64,000 nt of DNA from Roseiarcus sp963767245 (GTDB taxonomy: Bacteria; Pseudomonadota; Alphaproteobacteria; Rhizobiales; Beijerinckiaceae): the NCBI GenBank assembly GCA_963767245.1, contig CAVYDG010000023.1:253064-317063 (forward strand), read 5' to 3'. The position numbers and the translations under genes are program-made. Under the pieces are notes generated by a model that was given only the letters and a program-made list of their open reading frames with translations, ran no database searches and was not told where the DNA came from. Shown one piece after another: positions 16,251 through 24,350 of this stretch (position 1 is the first letter of the stretch; each line of letters opens with the position of its first letter).

Positions 16251-17588
16251 TCAGGAAGGATCCTTGCCTTCCTGCTTGAAGACCTTCAACCAGTCCTTGA
16301 CCAGTTCGTCGAGCGCCTTCTGCGAAGTGCCCTTGTCAGCGACCACATAGTCATGGACCCGGTTCTGCATGTCGAGGAGGAGCGGAACATAGAGCGGCTC
16401 CGCCCAGAAATCCTTGACCATGCCCATCGACTCGACGAATGACGGCGCGTAGGCGGCGCTGTTCTTATAGGCGTCAGACAGCAGCACGGCCTTGGACGCC
16501 GAGGCGCCGCCCAGATCCGTCCACTTCTGCTGAATCTCCGGCTGCGCGAACCACTTCATGTAGAGAAGTGCGTCGTCGACATTCTTCGAGGCCGCGACCA
16601 CGGACAGCCCCTGACCGCCGAGCTGGGTGAAATCGCCGGCCGGGCCGGCGGGGTTCTTGAAGAACCCGATCTTGTCGCCACCGACGTTGGGATCTTTGGC
16701 GAGGCCAGGGAAGAACGCATACCAGTTCATCTGCATCGCGACCTGGCCGGACTTGAAGGCGTCGAGACCCTCCGACATGTAGGCGTTCGTCAAGCCCGGC
16801 GGCTGGCAGCACTTGAAGAGCTCCTTGTAGACGTCCATGCCTTTGGCGGCGCCGGCGGAGTTGACGACGCCTTCCATGTGGTAAGGCTGCTTGGGGTCCA
16901 TGTAGTCGAAGCCGTAGTTGTACATCGCGTTGGTGACGCCCATCGTGATGCCCTCCGAGCCGCGCTCTGTGAAGATGTACGAACCGTAGACCTTCTTGCC
17001 GTCGATCTCCCTGCCGGTGAAGAACTTCGCCACTTCAATCAGCTCATCCCAGGTCTTGGGCGGCTCGAGTTCGCGATTGTACTTAGCCTTGAACTCGGCG
17101 CGAAGCTCGGGCTTGGCGAACCAGTCCTTGCGATAGGTCCAGCCGACCGCATCGGCCATGGCCGGCAATCCCCAGTAGTTCGGCGTGTTTTTGGGCCATT
17201 CGGCATATCCGACGACGGTCGCGGGCAAGAACGCGTCCATCGAGATCTTGTTCTTGTCGAAGAAGTCGTTGAGCTTCACATACCACTTGTTCTCGGCCGC
17301 GCCGCCTATCCACTGGCTGTCGCCGATGATCAAATCGCATTCGCTGCTGCGCGAGTTGAGCAGGTTGATGAAGTGGTCGGCATAGCTCGTCCACGGGACA
17401 AACTCATGCTTCATCTCGATGCCGGTCTGCCTGGTGAAATCCTTGTCGAGCTCAACCAGCGCGTTTGCCGGATCCCACGCCGCCCAACACATGGTCAGCG
17501 ATTTCCCTTCGGCTTGCGCTCTTTCGACAGTCGCCGCGGCCGACAAACCGGCGGCGACGAGTTCAACCAACGCTAGGGCTTTCGTCAT
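16251..17588 (-). CDS. glpV: Glycerol-type ABC importer periplasmic binding protein, GlpV-like
   Basis: A 445-aa extracellular solute-binding protein. The ATG at 17588 has a GGGAGGA ribosome site and gives a signal peptide (MTKALALVELVAAGLSAAAT...AQA). The mature part shows features of the GlpV/large binding protein group: SLTMCWAAWDPANALVELDK, CDLIIGDSQWIGGA and TYRKDWFAKPELRAEFK. It is the first gene of the operon, downstream of a 14-bp palindrome. It delivers ligand from the periplasm to the GlpP/GlpQ channel. Because dihydroxyacetone kinases rather than a glycerol kinase follow, the ligand could be dihydroxyacetone, glycerol or another small polyol. Confidence 0.85.
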   Translation of the reverse strand: MTKALALVELVAAGLSAAATVERAQAEGKSLTMCWAAWDPANALVELDKDFTRQTGIEMKHEFVPWTSYADHFINLLNSRSSECDLIIGDSQWIGGAAENKWYVKLNDFFDKNKISMDAFLPATVVGYAEWPKNTPNYWGLPAMADAVGWTYRKDWFAKPELRAEFKAKYNRELEPPKTWDELIEVAKFFTGREIDGKKVYGSYIFTERGSEGITMGVTNAMYNYGFDYMDPKQPYHMEGVVNSAGAAKGMDVYKELFKCCQPPGLTNAYMSEGLDAFKSGQVAMQMNWYAFFPGLAKDPNVGGDKIGFFKNPAGPAGDFTQLGGQGLSVVAASKNVDDALLYMKWFAQPEIQQKWTDLGGASASKAVLLSDAYKNSAAYAPSFVESMGMVKDFWAEPLYVPLLLDMQNRVHDYVVADKGTSQKALDELVKDWLKVFKQEGKDPS

Positions 17589-17677
17589 GCTTGATTCCTC
17601 CCTTATATTGCCGGTTTCCCGCGGGGGCAGCCCGTCGAGCTCACCGCCCATCCAGGCGGCCGGATGTTCAGTAAAGC

Positions 17678-17691
17678 GCTTATTAATAAGC
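17678..17691. promoter_or_regulatory. Perfect 14-bp palindrome, candidate operator of the glp-dha operon
   Basis: gcttattaataagc is fully self-complementary and lies 90 bp upstream of the first operon gene, in an AT-rich patch of otherwise GC-rich DNA. This is the expected place for an operator. No regulator gene adjoins the promoter. The only DNA-binding candidate in the operon is the small HTH-like protein near its end. Confidence 0.5.
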
Positions 17692-17778
17692 AATGCAAGC
17701 AAAATTTCCCGCCGCGAGGATCCTGTTTTTGCGAGCAGGATTGTTTGGCCTGACAACGCGCGGAACGCGCGGATTTGA

Positions 17779-17811
17779 TGGTGGGCGATGCAGGGATCGA
17801 ACCTACCGTTT
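17779..17811 (-). other. 3' fragment of a tRNA gene, likely island attachment site
   Basis: On the minus strand this reads as a T arm plus acceptor end with encoded CCA. The stem gtagg/cctgc (one G-T wobble) holds the loop ttcgatc, followed by atcgccc, discriminator a and cca. The acceptor strand fits a tRNA beginning gggcgat, as in many valine tRNAs. No D arm or anticodon arm follows at higher coordinates, so the gene is not intact. It sits 133 bp before an integrase of the type that uses tRNA 3' ends, so it is probably one junction of the island. Confidence 0.65.
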
Positions 17812-17943
17812 CCGCACGTTCCCAGCTCTCTCTCTATGTCTTTGAGATTTCGATATTCTTGTGGTAGCGCTGTCTCGCATCGCCTCCAAAAGTCCGTGGC
17901 CGTTTCTATCTGACTGTGGAGCAAATCGTGGAGAAAGGCCGCT

Positions 17944-19137
17944 GTGGTCGGGAAATTGAACTCCAAAAAACTGGCCGTACTTAGGGCGGGGAGTAAGACC
18001 GCTGATGGCGGAGGCCTCTACGCGATCTCAAGCTCAGAAGGCCGCATCACGTGGGGGTTCCTTTTCACGATAAATCGACGCCGACGATTAATGAGCTTGG
18101 GGCAATGGCCCGATCTGTCGTTGGCCAGCGCTCGCGAATTGGCGACGGATGCGCGGCGAAAGGTGCGCGACGGGATCGATCCCATCGCGGATCGAAAGGC
18201 GCAAAAACGCAAGTTGCCGACGTTTGGAGAAGTCGCCGATGAACTCATCAAATCCAAGACACCAGCGTGGAAGTCGCCAAGGTCGAAAGATCAATGGCGG
18301 CAGCGCCTGAACGATTACGCTAAGTCCCTGCTCGCGCTGCCCATCGACAAGGTCAATTCGCTTGCAGTGCTGGCCATCCTCAAACCCCTCTGGCACACGA
18401 AGCCTGAGACTGCGTCAAGAGTTAGGGCGATGATCGAGGCCGTCTGCGACTATGCAAAGGCGGCGGGATACAGGACGGGAGAGAACCCGGCGGCTTGGCG
18501 CGGGAACCTTGCGCATCTTCTACCGAAACAGAGGAAGCTGGCTCGCGGTCATTTCGCGGCGATGCCGTACGCGGAAATCCGCGCGTTTGTGCAGGCTCTG
18601 AGGGAGTATCAAAGTCAGAGTGTTGCAGCCTTTGCGCTCGAACTCTTGATCCTGACTGGCGTTCGAAGCAACGAAGTCCTTGGCGCGAAATGGTCAGAGG
18701 TAGATTCCGCCACGGCCATATGGACCATTCCGAAAGAACGGATGAAGACCGGCAGAGAACATCGCATTCCTTTGTCGCCTCCGGCGATGAGGATCGTAGA
18801 GGCGATGGCGGCCATCAAGCGATCCAGCAACATATTTCCCTCTCCAAAAAAAGACGGCCCGCTTAGCCACATCGTCCTTCAAAAGGCTATGGCCAAGCTC
18901 GGAGCCAACTATACCGTCCACGGATTTCGCAGCACCTTGAGGGATTGGGCGGGGGACGAGACGTCGTTCCCGAGGGAAGTTTGCGAGGGGGTCTTGGCTC
19001 ACGTCGTTGGCGGCGTGGAGGGGGCCTACCGTCGTTCGGATGCGCTGACGCGGCGGCGTGAGCTTATGGACGCATGGGCGCGACATTGCGAGGGCGGCGC
19101 AGGCGGCGATGTTTTGTCGTTCAAGCGACAGGCCTGA
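17944..19137 (+). CDS. Tyrosine-type site-specific integrase (P4-like)
   Basis: A 397-aa tyrosine recombinase with GTG start at 17944. An N-terminal arm-binding/DUF4102-like region (TADGGGLYAISSSEGRITWG, MSLGQWPDLSLASARELA) is followed by a core-binding domain and the catalytic domain. Catalytic residues are Arg in TGVRSNEVLGAKW, His-x-x-Arg in VHGFRSTLRDWAG, His in LAHVVGGVEGAYRRS and the Tyr of the same segment. This type inserts islands at the 3' end of tRNA genes, and the truncated tRNA just upstream agrees. It marks the left border of the accessory region. Confidence 0.92.
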   Translation: MVGKLNSKKLAVLRAGSKTADGGGLYAISSSEGRITWGFLFTINRRRRLMSLGQWPDLSLASARELATDARRKVRDGIDPIADRKAQKRKLPTFGEVADELIKSKTPAWKSPRSKDQWRQRLNDYAKSLLALPIDKVNSLAVLAILKPLWHTKPETASRVRAMIEAVCDYAKAAGYRTGENPAAWRGNLAHLLPKQRKLARGHFAAMPYAEIRAFVQALREYQSQSVAAFALELLILTGVRSNEVLGAKWSEVDSATAIWTIPKERMKTGREHRIPLSPPAMRIVEAMAAIKRSSNIFPSPKKDGPLSHIVLQKAMAKLGANYTVHGFRSTLRDWAGDETSFPREVCEGVLAHVVGGVEGAYRRSDALTRRRELMDAWARHCEGGAGGDVLSFKRQA

Positions 19138-19174
19138 GGCTCACTTTCGGCGTTCCCCTTCCCTCGCTTCTAAG

Positions 19175-19240
19175 GTGTAACGGGCGTAACCGGCGTAACC
19201 CCAGCGATTCAGGCCGTAACGTTGGTCGTCAGGTTACGCC
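19175..19240. repeat. Short iterated GTAAC repeats after the integrase
   Basis: gtaac recurs at 19177, 19186 and 19195 with an exact 9-bp period, again at 19216, and inverted (gttac) at 19233. The spacing suggests a protein-binding array, for example for an excision or replication factor of the element. It may also be chance in a short region. Confidence 0.4.
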
Positions 19241-19390
19241 AAGCGCGGTGAAGTCGGGGTCGTGTTGACTGCTGTTAACGACTGCCTCTTGCGCCGGAGA
19301 CTCGCATGATGGGTGCCTCGCCAGCGTGATCCGGGAGCCACCACACCGCTCGGGGCTAAAATGGGCGCAGAAACCTAAGCAAGGCAGGCT

Positions 19391-19984
19391 CTAGGGCAAG
19401 GTAATTTCGTGGCGCAGCAAGCGGTTGCGTGCGAGTTCCACGACATCCGGCGGAAATCTAGGCTCGAACTGCATCACAACGTATTCCGCCGTGTGTTCTG
19501 GCAACCCTGCTTCTACCAGCAATTTGAACCCGTTTGTCTCGACCTTACCACGAGCCCAATCGATCAGGGATTGGTGAATACCTTTGTTCGCAATCTTTTG
19601 CCGGGTCCGCGATGCCTTTGTCTTCGCTTGGTTCTTCTCGCTAAGAAGTTGCTCGTACGCGGCGAGAGTCTCGTGGAACCTCCGGACAAGGGGATCGCTC
19701 GGATCGTCATTTTCAAGGCCAACCAGCTCGCATTGGCGCTTGAAGACTGCGGAATAGACGTCGTGACGACCGTGCTTAAGGCGAATTCGGAAATCAACAC
19801 GGATACGGCTACGACGACGCCTAGCGGCGCGGACGGTGGCCGGAGGGAACGTCCGGCGCAGCGGATGCGTGTGCAGGGGCGGCGAGGAAATGAAGCGGAT
19901 AAGGCGAAGCGCGGACCGATTGACAATTATCAAAGCACAGCCGATGCGATGGGGCTGGTCCCACTGACTGATCGCGGTGGACAA
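19391..19984 (-). CDS. Hypothetical protein of the integrase island
   Basis: A 197-aa frame. The first 70 residues are low-complexity and Arg-rich and may not be translated. The last 125 look like a real, mostly helical protein: VYSAVFKRQCELVGLENDD, RFHETLAAYEQLL, SLIDWARGKVETNGFKLLVE and GLPEHTAEYVVMQFEPRFPP. It is transcribed towards the integrase. I recognise no family. The true start may be internal, near the HDVYSAV segment. Confidence 0.45.
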   Translation of the reverse strand: MSTAISQWDQPHRIGCALIIVNRSALRLIRFISSPPLHTHPLRRTFPPATVRAARRRRSRIRVDFRIRLKHGRHDVYSAVFKRQCELVGLENDDPSDPLVRRFHETLAAYEQLLSEKNQAKTKASRTRQKIANKGIHQSLIDWARGKVETNGFKLLVEAGLPEHTAEYVVMQFEPRFPPDVVELARNRLLRHEITLP

Positions 19985-20200
19985 AGCTGCCGAGTTCGTG
20001 CCCGCGATGGGGACTGCCGGGAACGCGCAATGAGTTTTCGGCCGCTTGCTCTGCTGATGCGCACCGAGCTTTAGGTGGCTTGCGCGCTCCTGATTCAGCG
20101 ATTGGGTCGACGGATAGGTCGGCTCCTCTGCCTATGGTCGCGGAGGGCTGCCTTACTCGGTAGCTCCAACGGCAGTGGCAAATCCAATGAAAGTGTCCCA

Positions 20201-21502
20201 ATGGCAAAGGGTAGGGCTCAACTGAGGTCTCGACCTGAAATCAGAGTTGCACTCCAAGAAGTGCTCGCGGCCGCCGAAAACGCTTTTTGTGCCACGGACG
20301 AAGATGTGGTCAGCGCTGTTAAAAGCGGACATGGCTACCGCATGATTGAGGGACGTGTTTGGACTTATTCAACTGAGTTCTTAGCAAAAGAACGAAATCT
20401 AACCAGACAATGTCTAACTGTGCTTTCAGCGTCGGAGACGAGTGAAAAGGACCTAGAGTCCGCGATTTGGGACGCTATTGCGTTCTCCGGTACAAGAGCG
20501 GAACAAGAGGCTAAGTTTTTCGATGCAATCGAAGCCACGATCAGGGCCGCTAAGTTGTCTGTTGGCCCAAATTTTTTGGTTCGTTTGCTACCTCCGTTGA
20601 AAAGTCTGACTATCGGAAAGGTCAAAATTATCCCGTTTGGTGCGGCGAATACCGGTCCCCTGAAGGGGATATTCGAGGTAAGACAGGGAGCTCGGGCTGG
20701 TATACATTCAGAAGAGGGTGTTAGTTTTATAGAATTGCCTAATTTTGTTTGGGAGGTGTCAATCAACAGCTCCACTGAATATGTTCGTGAGGAAGCCCAG
20801 TGGGCAATAAACATTGCCATCAGCCTTATACGTCTTGGGTTGATTAGTTATGGCAACCCAACCGGCCTGTTCCCGAATCTCGGCAAGCTTGAAGCTCACC
20901 CCATTGAACCTAGAACCATTCACCAATCGGGCTATATTTTGAGCGGAACTAACGTTTCCGTGGGCGGTACAGCGCTTCCGGGTTGGTATGAAGTAGGGCA
21001 AGCCGCAGCGGAACACTTTACATCAATTAACCTGAGCACAATTGCCGATATTGTTTTTGATCCTCAAAGCAATTCTGTTGCAGAGCGCCTTTACAACGGC
21101 CTTGGGTGGATGACGCTCGCCCGCCAAGCGCCGTCACGGGCTGAGCGATTCATCCATTACTTCACTGCGGTTGAGGCATTGCTTACAAGCAGCGACCCAA
21201 CCGCACCCATAACGCAAACTATAAGCCGCTTCTTGTCATGCATTTTAACCGACAACAATGATCAAAGAGCAATTCTTTCTGATACTATAAAGAAATTATA
21301 TACAAAGCGCTCTCAACTAGTTCATGGAGGGCGTCGTTCTAATATCCATATGACCGACGCGACGACGCTGCAATATTATGTGGAGCTAGCGTACTTGCGG
21401 GTGGTTAAAGAGATTCCACCAGCTACTACAGCGACGGACTTCTTGGAGGGATTGAACTTGGCGTCGTATGGATTGAATTGGACAAAGAAAACAGAGAAAT
21501 GA
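20201..21502 (+). CDS. Apea-like HEPN-domain protein, candidate RNase/defence protein
   Basis: A 433-aa protein counted from ATG 20201; a GTG at 20075 in the same frame would add 42 residues of Arg-rich, GC-rich sequence unlike the rest. The C-terminal third carries a HEPN motif: RAERFIHYFTAVEALL followed by KRSQLVHGG, in which Arg370 and His375 form the Rx4H pair expected of HEPN ribonucleases. The N-terminal part, with its beta-rich VKIIPFGAANTGPLKG region, is unassigned. The gene is clearly AT-richer than the flanking DNA, a sign of recent transfer. HEPN proteins often act in abortive infection or toxin systems; that role here is an inference. Confidence 0.65.
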   Translation: MAKGRAQLRSRPEIRVALQEVLAAAENAFCATDEDVVSAVKSGHGYRMIEGRVWTYSTEFLAKERNLTRQCLTVLSASETSEKDLESAIWDAIAFSGTRAEQEAKFFDAIEATIRAAKLSVGPNFLVRLLPPLKSLTIGKVKIIPFGAANTGPLKGIFEVRQGARAGIHSEEGVSFIELPNFVWEVSINSSTEYVREEAQWAINIAISLIRLGLISYGNPTGLFPNLGKLEAHPIEPRTIHQSGYILSGTNVSVGGTALPGWYEVGQAAAEHFTSINLSTIADIVFDPQSNSVAERLYNGLGWMTLARQAPSRAERFIHYFTAVEALLTSSDPTAPITQTISRFLSCILTDNNDQRAILSDTIKKLYTKRSQLVHGGRRSNIHMTDATTLQYYVELAYLRVVKEIPPATTATDFLEGLNLASYGLNWTKKTEK

Positions 21503-21604
21503 GCGGGTAGCAGCGGAACAGGCGGCGTGATAATGGCCGCGAGCGAAACTCTAAAGTAGTACGTCGATCTCCACGAGAAGGCAACGGATTGATCGAATGC
21601 ACGA

Positions 21605-21850
21605 TCAGGGCGTCGCAGGTCGATTTGCCCCCTTGTCCCGCAGCGCTTCGTAGAGCAACGCTGGGCCGAGCAATACATCCTTCAATCCGTCGCGCACCCT
21701 TTCTGACTCCAGCGCCCGCTCCGGAATGATGTCGCGATAACTCTCGCCCCGAGCCCTTGGCTGCAGCACCGCCCGCCCAAAATAGCGTCGCCGCATGATC
21801 CGCACCGCCATCTCGTCCGCCGCCTTCGAGGCCATCGCCGCGACGCCCAC
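21605..21850 (-). CDS. Small hypothetical protein
   Basis: An 81-aa frame with a helical, Arg-rich product (MAVRIMRRRYFGRAVLQPRA, RVRDGLKDVLLGPALLYEAL). It faces the HEPN gene and ends about 100 bp from it. No family is recognised and no strong ribosome site is seen. It could be an 81-residue gene or the remainder of a longer one. Confidence 0.35.
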   Translation of the reverse strand: MGVAAMASKAADEMAVRIMRRRYFGRAVLQPRARGESYRDIIPERALESERVRDGLKDVLLGPALLYEALRDKGANRPATP

Positions 21851-21950
21851 CCCGCCTATCGCGTTTTGTACTGCATCCTATTGCATATTAGATCGTAAAT
21901 GGCGGAATTCGCCGCAGGACCCGCCAATCTAAGATCCGGAGAATGAGAAG

Positions 21951-22196
21951 ATGGAAAGGTTTGAGGAGTTCGATACTTACGCCAAGGGTCTGATCGAGCG
22001 GTGGGACGAAACCGGGAATGCTTGGCATGCAGTCGGCGACATTGGCATGCTGCCGGATAAGCGCATGATCGCCAAAGGCTTTGTGAACGTCTTGAACTGG
22101 CTCCACGACGTGCCGGAATTCGATGGCATGGTCAAGGCGGCGCAGGCAACTCTGAAGATGCTGGAGCAAGGGGGGCGTCCCGGCGGCGCGCCTTGA
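21951..22196 (+). CDS. Small hypothetical protein with good ribosome site
   Basis: An 81-aa acidic, helical protein (MERFEEFDTYAKGLIERWDE, KGFVNVLNWLHDVPEFDGM, AAQATLKMLEQGG). The start has GGAG plus GAGAAG just upstream. It reads like a small soluble accessory or toxin-antitoxin-sized protein, but I know no family. It stands alone between degenerate segments. Confidence 0.5.
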   Translation: MERFEEFDTYAKGLIERWDETGNAWHAVGDIGMLPDKRMIAKGFVNVLNWLHDVPEFDGMVKAAQATLKMLEQGGRPGGAP

Positions 22197-22242
22197 GCGT
22201 AAGGTCGGAACGCCGTCACTGAGAAGGGCGAGCGGCTGATCT

Positions 22243-22326
22243 GTGGTCGATACGGCTGAAGGCGATGCGCTGACCGGCGAGAGCTACAGCGACGTCATCC
22301 TGCGGGTGGCGGAGGCGACCGAGTAG
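22243..22326 (+). pseudogene. C-terminal fragment of a small antitoxin-like protein
   Basis: Twenty-seven codons ending in TAG read VVDTAEGDALTGESYSDVIL plus RVAEATE. The GESYSDVILR stretch is typical of the C-terminus of short VapB/DUF217-like proteins. Upstream the same product continues in another frame, after a TGA at 22237, so the gene is broken. See the matching N-terminal piece on the other strand at 23183-23275. Confidence 0.3.
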
Positions 22327-22472
22327 CCGCTGTGGACAAGACGGAAGCCCGGCCTCGGTTCCCCCTGTTCCCGCCTGTGCGACTCGCATAGGCCTTCGCT
22401 GGAGTATTCGAGACGAGCACACACATGACGGTCGCCGCGAAATAGGACGCCGTGGGACGCGAAGGCGGTGGG

Positions 22473-23146
22473 ATGTTGGAATCGCTAACGCCCTTAATAT
22501 ATCCGAGCAGGGCAAATATAGGTACATTGGAGGCAGCAAGGGGTGGGCTAGCTTGGGCACTAATATTTGCGACCGGCATAGTGTTGCTTGGAGTGTATCT
22601 GGAGAAGGAGACTTTTTCTAAATATTTACAACATACAGGATGGAGTTTGCTGATAGTGGGATTGGCTGCAGAGATATTTATATCTGCGGAATTGTGGGGA
22701 ATAGACAATGGGATAACCCACCTACAGGAAGACAAGATATTCTCGCTTGAGAACAAAATAGCTCCGCGTGATCTAGATGCGAACGCGCAAAAGGCACTCG
22801 GTAAACAATTATCTTCCTTCTCAGGGAAGACGTTCTCGTTACTTCGTATTTGCTTGATCTCGAAGCCGCTTGGCTAGGTCAGGAAATTATACAGGCATTG
22901 AAGCTCGCGGGTATCCAACCGATCTCGGCATTGGCGTGCCAAGCTTCCGTCGGTGGCTTAACGGTAGCCATCCATGTGACGGGGACGGACGACCAGTTGG
23001 TGAACGCGCTTTTGAAATCCCTTCCAAAATTCGGCCTAGAGAGCGTGCCTGACCCCAGTCCAGTTTCGTTTATGCATTGCCCCAATGAGGACACCTCGGG
23101 GATCAACGCCACGATATTCGTGGCCATAAAACGTCCAACTCCATGA
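22473..23146 (+). pseudogene. Two-helix membrane protein gene with a one-base frameshift
   Basis: The first part gives two membrane helices (LAWALIFATGIVLLGVYLEK and GWSLLIVGLAAEIFISAELW) and then the IAPRDLDANAQKALGKQLSS linker common in small bacterial membrane proteins. It ends early at 22877. The natural continuation, SYLLDLEAAWLGQEIIQALK and on to GVxVTGTDDQLVNALLKSLP, is in the next frame to 23146. One missing base near 22839-22841 explains both. Function unknown. The gene is AT-rich like the HEPN gene. It may be a real mutation or a sequencing error. Confidence 0.55.
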
Positions 23147-23182
23147 TGAAACAAGCTCTGGCTGCACGTCAGGCCCGCAGCC

Positions 23183-23275
23183 ACCGCCGTTGCCATTCGG
23201 ACAACCGTTGGCGGTGAGGCCCTTTTTCAGGGTCGCGGCGATGGCAGTGAAGGCGGCGGGGGATATCGTGACCAT
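23183..23275 (-). pseudogene. N-terminal fragment of a small antitoxin-like protein
   Basis: A start ATG at 23275 is followed by MVTISPAAFTAIAATLKKGL and a GCPNGNGG turn, after which the frame no longer looks protein-like. Short alphaproteobacterial proteins of this pattern end in a GESYSDVILR segment, as found on the opposite strand at 22243-22326. The piece is probably a relic left by rearrangement. Confidence 0.3.
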
Positions 23276-23345
23276 GGGCTGAATATGGACGCGAACTCGG
23301 GCCGCCCCCTATCCCCGGCAGTGCGACGGGAGAAACGAAGTTCCC

Positions 23346-24323
23346 ATGCCTGACGACAGATACACATACGACGTTGACCAGTGCGATGTCTCGAACGAGC
23401 GTCGACCCAACCTTCGCCGTTTTCGTGAGAAGCGGCGCGAGTGGCTGTCGTGGTTGCACACGGACGAACACCACGCGATCTGGCCGACGCTGCATGGCAT
23501 GGTCTGGACGGACGTTGCGTTTAACGCTCTGAGGGGGCTTGCGGAGAGCGACAACGAGAACGCCCTCAATAACCCGCTGATCGTAGAGGCGCTCGTTAGA
23601 GGACACTTGTCGACGCAAGTTCTCGCGATCCGGAGGCTCATGGAGGATACTCCTAAACAGCGCCTCTCGCTGCGTAGGCTAGTTAAGGATTTGAAGCGTC
23701 ACCGCGACCTGTTCACACGAGAAAACTACGTCTGTCACGATGGTTTGCCCTACGACTATAAAGCCGTTCGCGATGCTCATTTCCGTAAACGCACGGCGGA
23801 GGGCGTCGTCTTCTCGTGGAACCCGACCGACGGCCCCGAGGCCGACGGAACCTCCGAATTGATCCACGGCCATTTTGACAAACTAGCAGGCGTCGATCAG
23901 ACGCATCGAACGCGAGAAGACCGCCTCCCGCTCAAGCTCCTAACGACCATCGAGGCATGGCTCGACGAAAGCGGCGCGGACGACTTAGCGGAATGGAGCA
24001 GCACTTACCTTGCGCACGCGGGCGGTCCAAACGAACGGGCTAGGGTTGGCGAGATGGCGCTGACGTCAGGGAGGATCACTGAAGCGATCAAGGTTCTTGC
24101 GCGAGCGACAGAGGCCATATCCTTGTTCCTTTACGCAGGTGGCCGAGCGGGATCGGTGATGCCGGTCGCGCAGTTCGATCAGTTTCAATTCATGAAGCTG
24201 GACAAGCCGGTCATGCGCCCCGGCGGAGAGGACGAAGCCTACCAGCGCTGGAAGCAACTCAGTGCGCAATGGGACCGCTGTCTGGACTCGGTTGAAGACG
24301 AACTGGTCCTCCTCCGTCCGTGA
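23346..24323 (+). CDS. Unknown protein, helical, AbiU2-like HEPN resemblance
   Basis: A 325-aa soluble protein. The N-terminal half has long helices and a segment, TQVLAIRRLMEDTPKQRLSL followed by RRLVKDL, that resembles the conserved part of HEPN AbiU2-like domains (an IxRLxD run followed by SLxRLL). The C-terminal half (ITEAIKVLARATEAISLFLY) is also helical. No catalytic RxxxxH motif of HEPN type stands out. It lies 27 bp before the next gene on the same strand, so the two probably form a unit. Function not known; the resemblance is by eye only. Confidence 0.55.
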   Translation: MPDDRYTYDVDQCDVSNERRPNLRRFREKRREWLSWLHTDEHHAIWPTLHGMVWTDVAFNALRGLAESDNENALNNPLIVEALVRGHLSTQVLAIRRLMEDTPKQRLSLRRLVKDLKRHRDLFTRENYVCHDGLPYDYKAVRDAHFRKRTAEGVVFSWNPTDGPEADGTSELIHGHFDKLAGVDQTHRTREDRLPLKLLTTIEAWLDESGADDLAEWSSTYLAHAGGPNERARVGEMALTSGRITEAIKVLARATEAISLFLYAGGRAGSVMPVAQFDQFQFMKLDKPVMRPGGEDEAYQRWKQLSAQWDRCLDSVEDELVLLRP

Positions 24324-24350
24324 GAACCGGATAAGCGCAGGGAACACGGC

